The notes under the pieces were generated by a model. That model searched no databases. It was not told where the DNA came from and saw only the letters and a list, made by a program, of their open reading frames with translations. From Flavobacterium rivuli WB 3.3-2 = DSM 21788 (lineage in GTDB: Bacteria > Bacteroidota > Bacteroidia > Flavobacteriales > Flavobacteriaceae), in NCBI RefSeq assembly GCF_000378485.1, contig NZ_KB899968.1, positions 62,001-126,000 of the forward strand: a stretch of 64,000 nt of DNA. Reading direction: 5' to 3'. The translations under genes and the position numbers were made by a program. Numbering within the stretch: the first letter of the stretch is position 1; the number at the start of each line of letters is the position of its first letter. This document shows, piece after piece, positions 7,352-15,537 of the stretch.

Positions 7352-7876
7352 TTATCTAAAATTCATCAGGGCTTCATAATGTGATTGTACAATTGCATTT
7401 ACTGTAGTTTCCAGCGAAATATCAAGGTTTGTATACCCTTCTTTAAGCGTTCCGTCGCTTTTAAAATAATCTGATAAGGATGATTGTACAGGCGTATTAT
7501 TATCAGTGTAAATTTGTGTCACAGTAAAAGTCAGTGTATATCGGTTCTCATAAAAAGTGAACTTCATAGTATACTGTATGCGATGCTCAAACTGTTCGCC
7601 CAGATTAGTATAATAAAAAGCATTTTTTTTAAAGCCTGTAATCGTTATAGTGTTGTCTGTTACATTAGTAAAGTCATAGCCTTTATCCTGGTCAATCTTC
7701 CTGCGTTGCCTTTCTAAAGCCCATGTTTTTGTAACCGAGACAAGCTTTTCGGGTTTAGTAGCAGGAATACTTACATCAATGGGTTCAAAGCCACCTTCGC
7801 TCAACTTCATTTCGGGAGGCTGTGCACTGGCAATGCCGCAGATAAGGATTATAAACAGGCTGTAAAGCTTTAGCAT
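7352..7876 (-). CDS. Exported protein, possibly DUF4468 (TBP-like fold)
   Basis: A 174-residue protein with signal peptide MLKLYSLFIILICGIASAQ. The mature part has a helix rich in W and R (TKTWALERQRRK) followed by alternating strands: ITITGFKKNAFY, HRIQYTMKFTFYENRY and TLTFTVTQIYT. This helix-then-sheet layout resembles the DUF4468 domain of Bacteroidota periplasmic proteins, but the match is made by eye. It starts 2 bases after the preceding gene on the minus strand, so the two are probably co-transcribed. Function unknown. Confidence 0.6.
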   Translation of the reverse strand: MLKLYSLFIILICGIASAQPPEMKLSEGGFEPIDVSIPATKPEKLVSVTKTWALERQRRKIDQDKGYDFTNVTDNTITITGFKKNAFYYTNLGEQFEHRIQYTMKFTFYENRYTLTFTVTQIYTDNNTPVQSSLSDYFKSDGTLKEGYTNLDISLETTVNAIVQSHYEALMNFR

Positions 7877-7878
7877 GG

Positions 7879-8139
7879 CTATACTTTTTTAAGGGCTTTT
7901 TCAAACTCATCTTTAATCCTGTCGTGCGATACTAAAAATGGTTTTTTATCTATAGAGATGTTTATATCGTCGCCATCAATAGTATACGAACCTTCAAAAT
8001 TGCCAATAGGGGTACTGCCCTCAAACTGGCCTTTTTGCTCATCGCCTGCAAAGGTACCTTTGTCGCCTATGGTACTCTTTATTTTGCTTATTAGACCAGA
8101 CTTATCTCCGGGATATTTTAATGTAAACTGATTGCTCAT
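7879..8139 (-). CDS. Unknown 86-residue protein, resembles polyhydroxyalkanoate-system small proteins
   Basis: Small cytoplasmic protein, MSNQFTLKYPGDKSGLISKI. Two GxFxG-type strands (GTFAGD, GQFEGS, GNFEGSY) are followed by ISIDKKPFLVSHDRIKDEFE. The mix of GxFxG strands and a charged C-terminal helix recalls the putative polyhydroxyalkanoic acid system proteins, but no PHA genes are nearby and the resemblance is weak. It is first in a probable three-gene minus-strand transcript. Confidence 0.55.
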   Translation of the reverse strand: MSNQFTLKYPGDKSGLISKIKSTIGDKGTFAGDEQKGQFEGSTPIGNFEGSYTIDGDDINISIDKKPFLVSHDRIKDEFEKALKKV

Positions 8140-8231
8140 AATAATTATATTTAGTGTGTTATGTAAATATAATCATTGTATAACCTATTACTGTTTAGCT
8201 TTTGTTAAACCTTATAGACTGTAATTTTAGT

Positions 8232-9026
8232 TTACTGTTTAATGATGAAACTTCTTTTTTCGGCATCAAAAACAATTCCGTCATCATTAAACAATGTATC
8301 AAATATATCAGATTCAATGCACCCCTGCGGAGTGTCCTGTAGCACAATATTGGGTGTCATAATAATAAGTTCGTCGCTTAATTGTAATGCCAGGTCCAGG
8401 TCGTGAGTAGAATATAGGATACATTTATTTTGTTCTGCAGCCAGTTTTTTAAGCAGCCGCAGTAAGCTAACTTTATGCTGAAGGTCTAAATGTGTAGTGG
8501 GTTCGTCAAGAATAATAAGCGGGGTATCCTGCGCCAGTGCCCTTGCTATTAATACCTTTTGCAGCTGGCCATCGCTTATTTCAAAATGTTTTTTATAAGA
8601 TAAATGGTCTGTCTGGGTAAGTTTTAAAGCCTCGGTTATTTTAGAGCGGTCATCTCCCGACAGGCTGCCCACCCAGTTAGTATACGGCTGGCGGCCAAGG
8701 GCAACAAGTTCATAAACAGTAAGGTTACTTGGCGGCAGGCTTTCGGTTAAAACAATGCTAAGCTGTTGTGCAAGGTCTGCCGGAGTGTAAGCTTCAATGT
8801 TTTGTCCGTTAAGTATAACACTGCCTGCCAGTGGCTTTTGTATGCCTGTAAGCGTTCTAAGCAGTGTGCTTTTACCAATACCATTTGCGCCAATAAGAGC
8901 AGTTAGTGTTCCGCTTTTAAGCGTCAGGTTAATGCCCGGCGCTATAACATGGTTTGCTTTTTTAGTACTGTAACCAATGGTTATGTTATTTGCCTGCAGT
9001 ATTGTTTTACTTTTCTCCATAGCCAT
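8232..9026 (-). CDS. btuD: ABC transporter ATPase for vitamin B12 (BtuD-like)
   Basis: A 264-residue ATPase of the FecE/BtuD group: Walker A GANGIGKST near residue 43, a Q-loop region (QQLSIVLTE), the signature as ISDGQLQ (a variant of LSGGQ), Walker B LIILDEPTTHLDL and switch His in STHDLDLAL. It powers import across the inner membrane with the adjacent permease. It follows btuC without a gap. Assignment to B12 rests on the divergent btuB with a cobalamin riboswitch; haem or siderophore importers have the same architecture. ATG codons at 9026 and 9020 are both possible. Confidence 0.85.
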   Translation of the reverse strand: MAMEKSKTILQANNITIGYSTKKANHVIAPGINLTLKSGTLTALIGANGIGKSTLLRTLTGIQKPLAGSVILNGQNIEAYTPADLAQQLSIVLTESLPPSNLTVYELVALGRQPYTNWVGSLSGDDRSKITEALKLTQTDHLSYKKHFEISDGQLQKVLIARALAQDTPLIILDEPTTHLDLQHKVSLLRLLKKLAAEQNKCILYSTHDLDLALQLSDELIIMTPNIVLQDTPQGCIESDIFDTLFNDDGIVFDAEKRSFIIKQ

Positions 9027-10061
9027 TTAATTAAAGATGCCTTTGTGCCTGTTAAGCAACAACCCAATAACTACCGGAGCACCTATTATAGATGTTATGG
9101 CGTTTATGGGGAGTACAAAAGAACTTCCCGGCAATTGCGTAAAAATATCGCATAACAGCATAAGCACACTGCCAATGAGCAGCGTTGCCCAAAATAAAAC
9201 GTTGTGGCTGCTGGTTTTAAAAAGGAGTTTTGCCATGTGTGGCACAACCAGGCCTACAAATGCTATAGGCCCGGCAAAAGCGGTTATACAACCTGTAAGC
9301 AGGCTGGTAGCCAGTATAATGACAAAGCGCGTACGGTTAAAGTTAATACCCATACTCTTGGCATAACGTTCGCCAAGTAAAAGTGCATCAAGAGGCTTGA
9401 GGGTAACGGCTGCCATAATCAGACCCATAAGAACGACGAGAGCGAGTAATACAATGTTGTTCCACGGAAGGTTACCAAGGCTTCCTAATGCCCAAAAGGT
9501 GTATTTCTGAAGTTGTTCGGCAGTACTAAAATAGGTTAATACACCTACTATTGCACCTGTAAAACTGGTAAACATCAGTCCTATAATAAGTATAGCCATA
9601 GTATCGCGCAGGCGTTGCGCAACGGCTAATATTGCCAGTAAAACAATGAAACTTCCTGCCACCGATGCCAGTACAATACCATAAGCCGAAAGAAATACCC
9701 CCGCCAGCGCAACAGGAAGCATACCCGATGCCAATATTACAAAAGCCACGCCCAGGCTGGCACCACTGTTAAGCCCCAAAACATCTGGCCCCGCTAATGG
9801 GTTTCGGAAAAGCGTTTGCATGAGCAGCCCGCCTATAGATAAGCCTATGCCCGCTAGTAATGCCGTTATAGCTTTGGGCAGCCTGTAGTTTATTATGATG
9901 TATTGCCAACTGGTTTTAGATGCTTCGCTACCGGTAAGGCTCTGTAAAACATCAGTTAGCGGGATTTTAACCGCACCCAGGCTTATATTCGCAAAGAAAA
10001 ACACAAGTAGGGCAAGCCCTAAAAGTGTAAAAAGCGTGATATGCAGGCGGTTGTTTTGCAA
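9027..10061 (-). CDS. btuC: ABC transporter permease for vitamin B12 (BtuC-like, FecCD family)
   Basis: A 344-residue polytopic membrane protein of the FecCD family with about ten membrane segments. Family motifs include NYRLPKAITALLAGIGLSIG, GPDVLGLNSGASLG and PIAFVGLVVPHMAKLL. It forms the inner-membrane channel with BtuD and receives cobalamin from the binding protein. No ATG exists before codon 80, so translation probably starts at the TTG at 10061. That codon lies one codon after the in-frame stop of the binding-protein gene. The end abuts btuD directly, pointing to an operon. Confidence 0.88.
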   Translation of the reverse strand: MQNNRLHITLFTLLGLALLVFFFANISLGAVKIPLTDVLQSLTGSEASKTSWQYIIINYRLPKAITALLAGIGLSIGGLLMQTLFRNPLAGPDVLGLNSGASLGVAFVILASGMLPVALAGVFLSAYGIVLASVAGSFIVLLAILAVAQRLRDTMAILIIGLMFTSFTGAIVGVLTYFSTAEQLQKYTFWALGSLGNLPWNNIVLLALVVLMGLIMAAVTLKPLDALLLGERYAKSMGINFNRTRFVIILATSLLTGCITAFAGPIAFVGLVVPHMAKLLFKTSSHNVLFWATLLIGSVLMLLCDIFTQLPGSSFVLPINAITSIIGAPVVIGLLLNRHKGIFN

Positions 10062-10064
10062 TTG

Positions 10065-11201
10065 TTATTTCAATTTTTCAAAAAAGTTTAACTGGTATCC
10101 CGGCAGCAGCTCAGGATGTAAAATGCTTATCAGGTCTTTTAAAACCAGGTCGGGGCGGTTAGGGGCAAGCTCAAAATACAACAGCCCGCCGGTTGCGCCT
10201 TTTTTGTTACTGTACGAATATACCTGTTTGTTTTTAAATGATTTAAATTGCGCATAATGCGGGTTGGTATCGGTCATTTCCTTAAGCGATGTAAACTGGC
10301 TTGGGCCTATCCATACATCTGCATTTTCGGCTTTTTCCAGCACGGTTTCAAATGACAGGCTTATGCTGCCCGTGCCTGCGCTGTCTGCCCAGAGGTAACT
10401 GGCTCCGGCATCTTTTAAAAATAAGGCACCCCAGCTTCCACCCTGTGGCATGTACCACTGGTCCTGAAATAACGCCCCTGCCATAACCGTAGGTTTGCTG
10501 CTTACTTTCTGCGCCAGTTTTAGGGCTTCGTGATAATCTTTCTCAACTTTATTAAATAGTGCATTGGCCTCTTTTTCTCTGCCATAAAGTGCCCCGAAAA
10601 ATTTAATCCACTCTGCTTTACCAAGGGGAGACTGCTCTGTCCAGTCGCCATTATAAATTACCTTAATGCCGCTTTGTTGCAGGCTGTTCAGGGTTTTGTT
10701 CGTGCTGTTTATCCCAAACGCTACAATAGCATCGGGTGCAAGATCCAGTATTACTTCTGTATTAAGGCTTTCGTTGGCTCCGGCTTCTTTTACCTTACCG
10801 GAATCTATCCTTGCCCGTGTTTTAACCGATGATATATAATCGGTTCCCGGGAAACCCACCAGCGTGTTTTCTACACCAAGCATTTCCAGCGAAGGTATGT
10901 GTGTGGTAGAGGTTACCACAACACTCCTTAAGGGAACGGGAATAATGATGCTGTTCTTTAAACTATCGGGCAGTACTGCGCCTTTGCGCTGCATTACATA
11001 AGTAAAACCTTTAGTAGCATCCGGCCACGGCTGGGTTACCTTTACTACGGTAAAACCATCATAATTATATATTTGCAGGCCTTTGGCGTACTTAACGGTA
11101 TTTGCGGTTTTTTCGTTGTGTGCCGTTGCAGGCTGTACATCGTTTTTACATCCGGCAAATGCCAAAAACAGGATAATCAACAGTAAATAAAGCTTTCTCA
11201 T
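10065..11201 (-). CDS. btuF: Periplasmic cobalamin-binding lipoprotein (BtuF-like)
   Basis: A 378-residue ABC substrate-binding protein of the helical-backbone (cluster A-II) type. Lipoprotein signal MRKLYLLLIILFLAFAGC, then two alpha/beta lobes. VVVTSTTHIPSLEMLGVENTLVGFPG begins lobe one, EVILDLAPDAIVAFG leads into the hinge helix, and DVWIGPSQ lies in lobe two. It delivers the corrinoid to BtuCD. First gene of the minus-strand btuFCD operon, reading away from btuB. Its promoter is separate from the riboswitch-controlled receptor gene. B12 specificity is inferred from context. Confidence 0.82.
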   Translation of the reverse strand: MRKLYLLLIILFLAFAGCKNDVQPATAHNEKTANTVKYAKGLQIYNYDGFTVVKVTQPWPDATKGFTYVMQRKGAVLPDSLKNSIIIPVPLRSVVVTSTTHIPSLEMLGVENTLVGFPGTDYISSVKTRARIDSGKVKEAGANESLNTEVILDLAPDAIVAFGINSTNKTLNSLQQSGIKVIYNGDWTEQSPLGKAEWIKFFGALYGREKEANALFNKVEKDYHEALKLAQKVSSKPTVMAGALFQDQWYMPQGGSWGALFLKDAGASYLWADSAGTGSISLSFETVLEKAENADVWIGPSQFTSLKEMTDTNPHYAQFKSFKNKQVYSYSNKKGATGGLLYFELAPNRPDLVLKDLISILHPELLPGYQLNFFEKLK

Positions 11202-11220
11202 AAATAAAATTCAGCAGGTG

Positions 11221-11228
11221 CAAATGTA
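11221..11228 (-). promoter_or_regulatory. Promoter of btuFCD (-7 box)
   Basis: On the minus strand TACATTTG, a perfect TAnnTTTG match, 20 bases upstream of the btuF start. The short leader leaves no room for a second riboswitch. Confidence 0.5.
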
Positions 11229-11247
11229 TAAATTAAATAATTCAATA

Positions 11248-11255
11248 TATCTTTG
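11248..11255 (+). promoter_or_regulatory. Promoter of the riboswitch-btuB transcript (-7 box)
   Basis: TATCTTTG, a TAnnTTTG match, sits immediately upstream of the cobalamin riboswitch, so transcription should begin near 11260. Confidence 0.5.
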
Positions 11256-11261
11256 TGCCAC

Positions 11262-11478
11262 ACTTAAGGTTGCATTGCGCTGTCGCCGTAATGCATTAAA
11301 AGGGAATCGGGTATAAAAAGCCCGGGCTGTTCCCGCAACTGTAAGCTTATCCCGCAAGGGAGGCTGTTGTTAACTGCAAACCACTGTTTTTATAAACGGG
11401 AAGGTAAACAACAGCACGCAAGCCAGGAGACCTGCCTTAACTGAAACGAATAACGGGCCTTCGGGAAAAAGGTTCAGT
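11262..11478 (+). ncRNA. Cobalamin (AdoCbl) riboswitch
   Basis: The B12 box AGCCAGGAGACCTGCC is at 11421-11436. Upstream are the other conserved blocks of the class: AAGGGAATCGGGT near 11300 and CCCGGGCTGTTCCCGCAACT near 11323, with paired CCCGC and GCGGG-type arms. The element ends in GGGCCTTCGGGAAAAAGG just before the btuB ATG at 11483, so ligand binding probably controls translation or early elongation of btuB and the next gene. Confidence in class is high; exact ends are approximate. Confidence 0.95.
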
Positions 11479-11482
11479 AATT

Positions 11483-13312
11483 ATGACGCTGAAACAATTT
11501 ATTTTACCGTTCTTTCTTTTACTGTGCCACACCCTTGTAGCGCAGCAGGATAGTATTGTACAACTTAAGGAAGTTGTAATATCCGACACGCAATTGCGCG
11601 ATTTCTCTGGAACACAATCTGTCCAGAAATTAAACGATTCAGTTATTGGCAGGAATGCCGCTTCGCTAACTTCATTACTGCAATACAATACCGTTATTTA
11701 TTTTAAGGAAAATGGTTTGGGCATGGTGTCATCGCCATCTTTTCGTGGTAGCACTGCGCAGCAAACTGCCGTAATATGGAATGGCATCAACATCAATTCG
11801 CAGTTTAACGGGCAAACCGATTTTAATACCCTAAACACCCGCGATTTTAATGTAATATCTGTAAGGGTAGGGGGAGGCAGTGTTATTTATGGCAGCAGTG
11901 CCATAGGCGGCAGCATCCATTTAGATAACGAACTGGCTTTTGATAATAAATTTACTAATGAACTGCGCACCGATTATGGAAGTTACAATACTTTAGGCGT
12001 AAATTATAAAGTGGCAACGGCTACAAACAGGTTTAGTACCAATGTGAGCATTAGCCACAACAGCAGCGATAATGATTATAAATTTCCCGGCTATAATGTG
12101 CGTAATGATAATGGGCAATACAAAAACACAAGTTTAAATGCTGCCTTTGCCTACAGGCTAAATGCGAAAAACGTATTGCGACTATACAGTTATTTATTTA
12201 ATGGCGAAAGGCATTTTGCCCGAACGATATCTGCACCATCACGCAGTTTGTATGACGACACCAATACCCGAAATTTACTGGAATGGACGGGTAATTACAA
12301 CCGTTTTACATCGCGGCTTAAAGTAGCCTATTTACAGGAAAAGTATAAGTATTTTGAAGATTTTGCTACGGACAGTTTTACGTTTGGGCAGGTAAAGACA
12401 TTTATTAGCCGCTATGATGCTACTTATGATTTTAGCTCTAAGCTAAAGCTGAATGCCATTGCCGATTATACCCAAAACAATGGCGAAGGATCTGATATTT
12501 TAAATCATAAACGCAATGTAGGGTCGGGCAGTTTATTGATGAAACATGCGCCTACAGAAAGGTTTCAGTACGAACTTGGCATCCGTAAAGAAATTAAAAA
12601 TGCTTACCAGAGTCCGCTTTTATTTTCTGCCGGGGCAAATGTAGGTGTTGCTAAGTTTTACAGCCTTAAAGTAAATGCGTCGCGCAACTTCAGGATACCT
12701 ACTTATAATGACTTGTACTGGCAGGGTAGTGGCAACCCTAACCTGAAACCCGAAAGCTCCTATCAGGCAGAAGTGGGTAATGTATTTAGCTATGCGGGTG
12801 CTACCCTTAGTGTTACAGGCTATTACATAAAACTACGTGATATGCTGCGCTGGGTGCCCGATTCCGGTAATATATGGCGGCCTGAAAATGTGGGAAAAGT
12901 AAGCACCTATGGTGTAGAATCTGTTTTAAGTTACCAAAAGCAATTTGGCCACAGCCGCGTTACGTTTAATGGCACCTATGCCTATACAGTATCGCGAGAA
13001 GACGGCAGCAGTAACCAGTTAATGTATGTGCCTAAGCATAAAGCCACAGCAGCACTGGCGTATGCCTATAAAAATATATCTGTATATTACAGGCACCTGT
13101 TCACTGGTGAGGTTTTTTACACAACCGATAGTTCTGCCGGGATAGATCCTTATAATGTATCTGCCATTGGTGCAGAGTATACTTTTAAAGTGCTTAAAGG
13201 CTGTAGCCTGGGCGCGCAGGTTAGCAACCTTTATAATACTGAATATTTAAATGTGGCATCGCGGCCTATGCCGGGGCGCAATTACAATGTGTACCTTAAC
13301 CTAAAATTTTAA
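11483..13312 (+). CDS. btuB: TonB-dependent vitamin B12 receptor (BtuB)
   Basis: A 609-residue outer-membrane transporter. Signal peptide MTLKQFILPFFLLLCHTLVA, then a TonB-box-like LKEVVISD. The plug (about 35-140) contains SFRGSTAQQTAVIWNGI and GGGSVIYGSSAIGGSIHLD. The 22-strand barrel ends in a terminal aromatic strand NYNVYLNLKF. It is short for the family, as BtuB proteins are. A cobalamin riboswitch directly precedes it, which makes the substrate assignment strong. The next gene, a BtuG-like lipoprotein, follows after 6 bases. Confidence 0.93.
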   Translation: MTLKQFILPFFLLLCHTLVAQQDSIVQLKEVVISDTQLRDFSGTQSVQKLNDSVIGRNAASLTSLLQYNTVIYFKENGLGMVSSPSFRGSTAQQTAVIWNGININSQFNGQTDFNTLNTRDFNVISVRVGGGSVIYGSSAIGGSIHLDNELAFDNKFTNELRTDYGSYNTLGVNYKVATATNRFSTNVSISHNSSDNDYKFPGYNVRNDNGQYKNTSLNAAFAYRLNAKNVLRLYSYLFNGERHFARTISAPSRSLYDDTNTRNLLEWTGNYNRFTSRLKVAYLQEKYKYFEDFATDSFTFGQVKTFISRYDATYDFSSKLKLNAIADYTQNNGEGSDILNHKRNVGSGSLLMKHAPTERFQYELGIRKEIKNAYQSPLLFSAGANVGVAKFYSLKVNASRNFRIPTYNDLYWQGSGNPNLKPESSYQAEVGNVFSYAGATLSVTGYYIKLRDMLRWVPDSGNIWRPENVGKVSTYGVESVLSYQKQFGHSRVTFNGTYAYTVSREDGSSNQLMYVPKHKATAALAYAYKNISVYYRHLFTGEVFYTTDSSAGIDPYNVSAIGAEYTFKVLKGCSLGAQVSNLYNTEYLNVASRPMPGRNYNVYLNLKF

Positions 13313-13318
13313 TATAAC

Positions 13319-14389
13319 ATGAAGCTTAACAAATTACTATTTACAGTACTTGCTGGATCGCTCTTTTTTGTGTCTTGTAGCAGTGACGATGATAACACAA
13401 CTACGCCGTCTGGCGCTTATGCAAATGGCGTAATCGTACTAAACCAGGGAAATTTTACTTCGGGTAATGCATCGGTATCATTTATATCAAATGCTTTTGC
13501 GGTAGAAAATAATATTTTTGATGCTAACCTGCTGGGCCAGCCCTTGGGAGATACCGGCCAGGACATAGGTCTTAACGGAGATTTTGCTTACATAGTGGTA
13601 AATAACTCACATAAAGTAGAGATTGTAAACCGATATACATTTGCCCCGATAGCCAGCCTGCAAACAGGCCTTACCAATCCACGTTATATTACATTTGAAA
13701 ATGGAAAAGGATATGTAACCTGTTGGGGAGTAGGAGAGATTGCGGCAGATGACTATATAGCTGTAATAGACCTTGCTACAAATACCCTTACAAGTACAAG
13801 GATTCCTGTTGCCGAGGGGCCTGAAAAAATTATTGCCGAAAACGGTAAACTTTACGTAGCCCATAAAGGTGGCTATGGCATGGGTACTACAATTAGTGTT
13901 ATTAATACAACTACCAACACCGTAGAAACTACTATTGAAGTAGGTGCTATACCGGGATCTCTTGAAGCAGAAGATGGTACATTATATGTGTTAAGCGAAG
14001 GTTATCCTTACTATGCAAGTACAGAAACTGCAGGTAGGTTAACGAGGATTAACCTTAGTAATAACAGGGTTGTTGCCACAACTGATTTCCCTAATATTAC
14101 GCACCCATCTAATCTTGTTATAGAAGATAATGCAATGTATTACACTATTGGTACAGCTGTTTATAAAACCGATTTGTTAAATACTACTTTGCCTATAACT
14201 CCATTATTTAATACATCTGCCCAGAGTGTTACCGGCATAACCGCTTTTGATGTTGAAGACGACCATATTTATGTAGGATCAGGCTCATACACCGCTGCCG
14301 GGAAAGTAAATATTTACTCTCTTACGGGTGCACCACAGCAGTCGCTTACTGTAGGTATAGCTCCCGCGGGTTTTTACTTTAACAATTAA
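13319..14389 (+). CDS. Surface beta-propeller lipoprotein, BtuG-like corrinoid binder
   Basis: A 356-residue lipoprotein, MKLNKLLFTVLAGSLFFVSC with Cys20 followed by SSDDD, an acidic signal like those that send lipoproteins to the cell surface in Flavobacteriia. The mature protein is a YncE/DUF5074-type beta-propeller. Its repeating blades carry motifs such as YIVVNNSHKVEIVN, YVTCWGVGE, DYIAVIDLATNT, LYVAHKG and TISVINTTTNTV. It is co-transcribed with btuB behind the cobalamin riboswitch. BtuG of Bacteroides has this fold and position and passes B12 to BtuB, so the same role is inferred here. Confidence 0.8.
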   Translation: MKLNKLLFTVLAGSLFFVSCSSDDDNTTTPSGAYANGVIVLNQGNFTSGNASVSFISNAFAVENNIFDANLLGQPLGDTGQDIGLNGDFAYIVVNNSHKVEIVNRYTFAPIASLQTGLTNPRYITFENGKGYVTCWGVGEIAADDYIAVIDLATNTLTSTRIPVAEGPEKIIAENGKLYVAHKGGYGMGTTISVINTTTNTVETTIEVGAIPGSLEAEDGTLYVLSEGYPYYASTETAGRLTRINLSNNRVVATTDFPNITHPSNLVIEDNAMYYTIGTAVYKTDLLNTTLPITPLFNTSAQSVTGITAFDVEDDHIYVGSGSYTAAGKVNIYSLTGAPQQSLTVGIAPAGFYFNN

Positions 14390-14419
14390 AATTAATCAGG
14401 TTAGTACACCTGATTAAGC

Positions 14420-14476
14420 AATAACCCATATAAACTGTTTTAAATAAGGCAGTTTATATGGGTTATTTATTTTTCC
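14420..14476 (+). terminator. Terminator after the btuB operon
   Basis: An 18-bp perfect stem whose arms begin AATAACCCATATAAACTG, with a 12-base loop, followed by TTTATTTTT. It ends the riboswitch transcript and may also act on the opposite strand for rpe. Confidence 0.85.
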
Positions 14477-14625
14477 TGAAGGCTTAGGCAATAGTATTGT
14501 TAAGAATTCTGTTATTTTTCCAAAAAACAAGCTGCGATCAGTTTATGCCAATCTTAAGTAAGCAGCCTGTGTAAGGATTAATAATAGTTTTAACCTTCCT
14601 TAACCATATTCCTTAATAGTTGTTA

Positions 14626-15288
14626 TTATATAGCTGTAAGCTTTTTAAGGCCTGCAATGGTTGTTACAGGGTTTTCTGCCCTAAATACATAATTGCCTGC
14701 CACAAGCACATCTGCTCCGGCCTCTACAAGTTGTACAGCATTTTTGTCGCTTACACCGCCATCTATTTCTATAAGTGTAGATGCGCCGTTGCGGGTAATG
14801 ATCTCTTTTAGCTTACGTATTTTAGCGTAGGTATTCTCTATAAAACTTTGTCCGCCAAAGCCCGGGTTAACGCTCATTATACATACAAGGTCTATATCGT
14901 TTATAACATCTTCCAGCAGGTTAACGTTAGTGTGCGGGTTAATAGCAACACCTGCTTTCATACCTTCTGCCCTTATTGCCTGCAGTGTGCGGTGCAGGTG
15001 GGTAGAAGCCTCGTAGTGCACAGTAAGGTTATTTGCACCAAGCTGTGCAAATGTTTTTATGTACTGGTCAGGGTTTACGATCATTAAATGCACATCGATG
15101 GTTTTTTTTGCATGGCGCGAAATAGCCTCCAGCACCGGCATGCCAAAAGATATGTTAGGAACAAATACACCATCCATAATATCAACGTGAAACCAGTCGG
15201 CATCGCTGTTGTTAATCATTTCGATATCGCGTTGCAGGTTGGCAAAATCTGCCGAAAGCACAGAGGGTGCAATTAAAGTGTTTTTCAT
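14626..15288 (-). CDS. rpe: Ribulose-phosphate 3-epimerase
   Basis: A 220-residue TIM-barrel enzyme interconverting ribulose-5-phosphate and xylulose-5-phosphate. All motifs are present: IAPSVLSADFANLQRD at the N-terminus, the metal-binding WFHVDIMDGVFVPN (His and Asp), VHLMIVNPDQY, CIMSVNPGFGGQSFI and the phosphate-binding IDGGVSDKN...GADVLVAG. Length is standard. It is a stand-alone gene with its own promoter at 15317-15347. Confidence 0.95.
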   Translation of the reverse strand: MKNTLIAPSVLSADFANLQRDIEMINNSDADWFHVDIMDGVFVPNISFGMPVLEAISRHAKKTIDVHLMIVNPDQYIKTFAQLGANNLTVHYEASTHLHRTLQAIRAEGMKAGVAINPHTNVNLLEDVINDIDLVCIMSVNPGFGGQSFIENTYAKIRKLKEIITRNGASTLIEIDGGVSDKNAVQLVEAGADVLVAGNYVFRAENPVTTIAGLKKLTAI

Positions 15289-15316
15289 TAAGGTAGTTTG
15301 TTGTTGTTTACGGGTA

Positions 15317-15347
15317 CAAAGATAAATTTAAGTTGCACAGTAACAAA
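15317..15347 (-). promoter_or_regulatory. Promoter of rpe
   Basis: On the minus strand TTTG (15344-15347), a 19-base spacer and TATCTTTG (15317-15324): both Bacteroidota elements with ideal spacing, 28 bases upstream of the start codon. Confidence 0.65.
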
Positions 15348-15502
15348 ACAAGCTGTCATAAAGTATGTAAATGTGGATTTTTAATATTACGTTTTCGTTA
15401 AGTGAAGGCTCATTTGCAGCTTTAGTATTAAAAAACTATAAATGACGTATTTAATTCAGCATTTTTTTGTGTTAAAGTATAAAAATTAGTCCCTGTTTCT
15501 GT

Positions 15503-15510
15503 TAGCTTTG
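15503..15510 (+). promoter_or_regulatory. Promoter of the RND efflux operon (-7 box)
   Basis: TAGCTTTG matches TAnnTTTG and lies 27 bases before the preferred ATG at 15538. An upstream in-frame start at 15508 would fall inside it. Confidence 0.5.
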
Positions 15511-15537
15511 CTAATAATAGATAGTTTTACACATAAC

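Noticed and set aside
14477..14625. Further RNA or gene between the btuB-operon terminator and rpe
   Set aside because: No frame, stem or promoter pattern beyond AT-rich sequence was seen.
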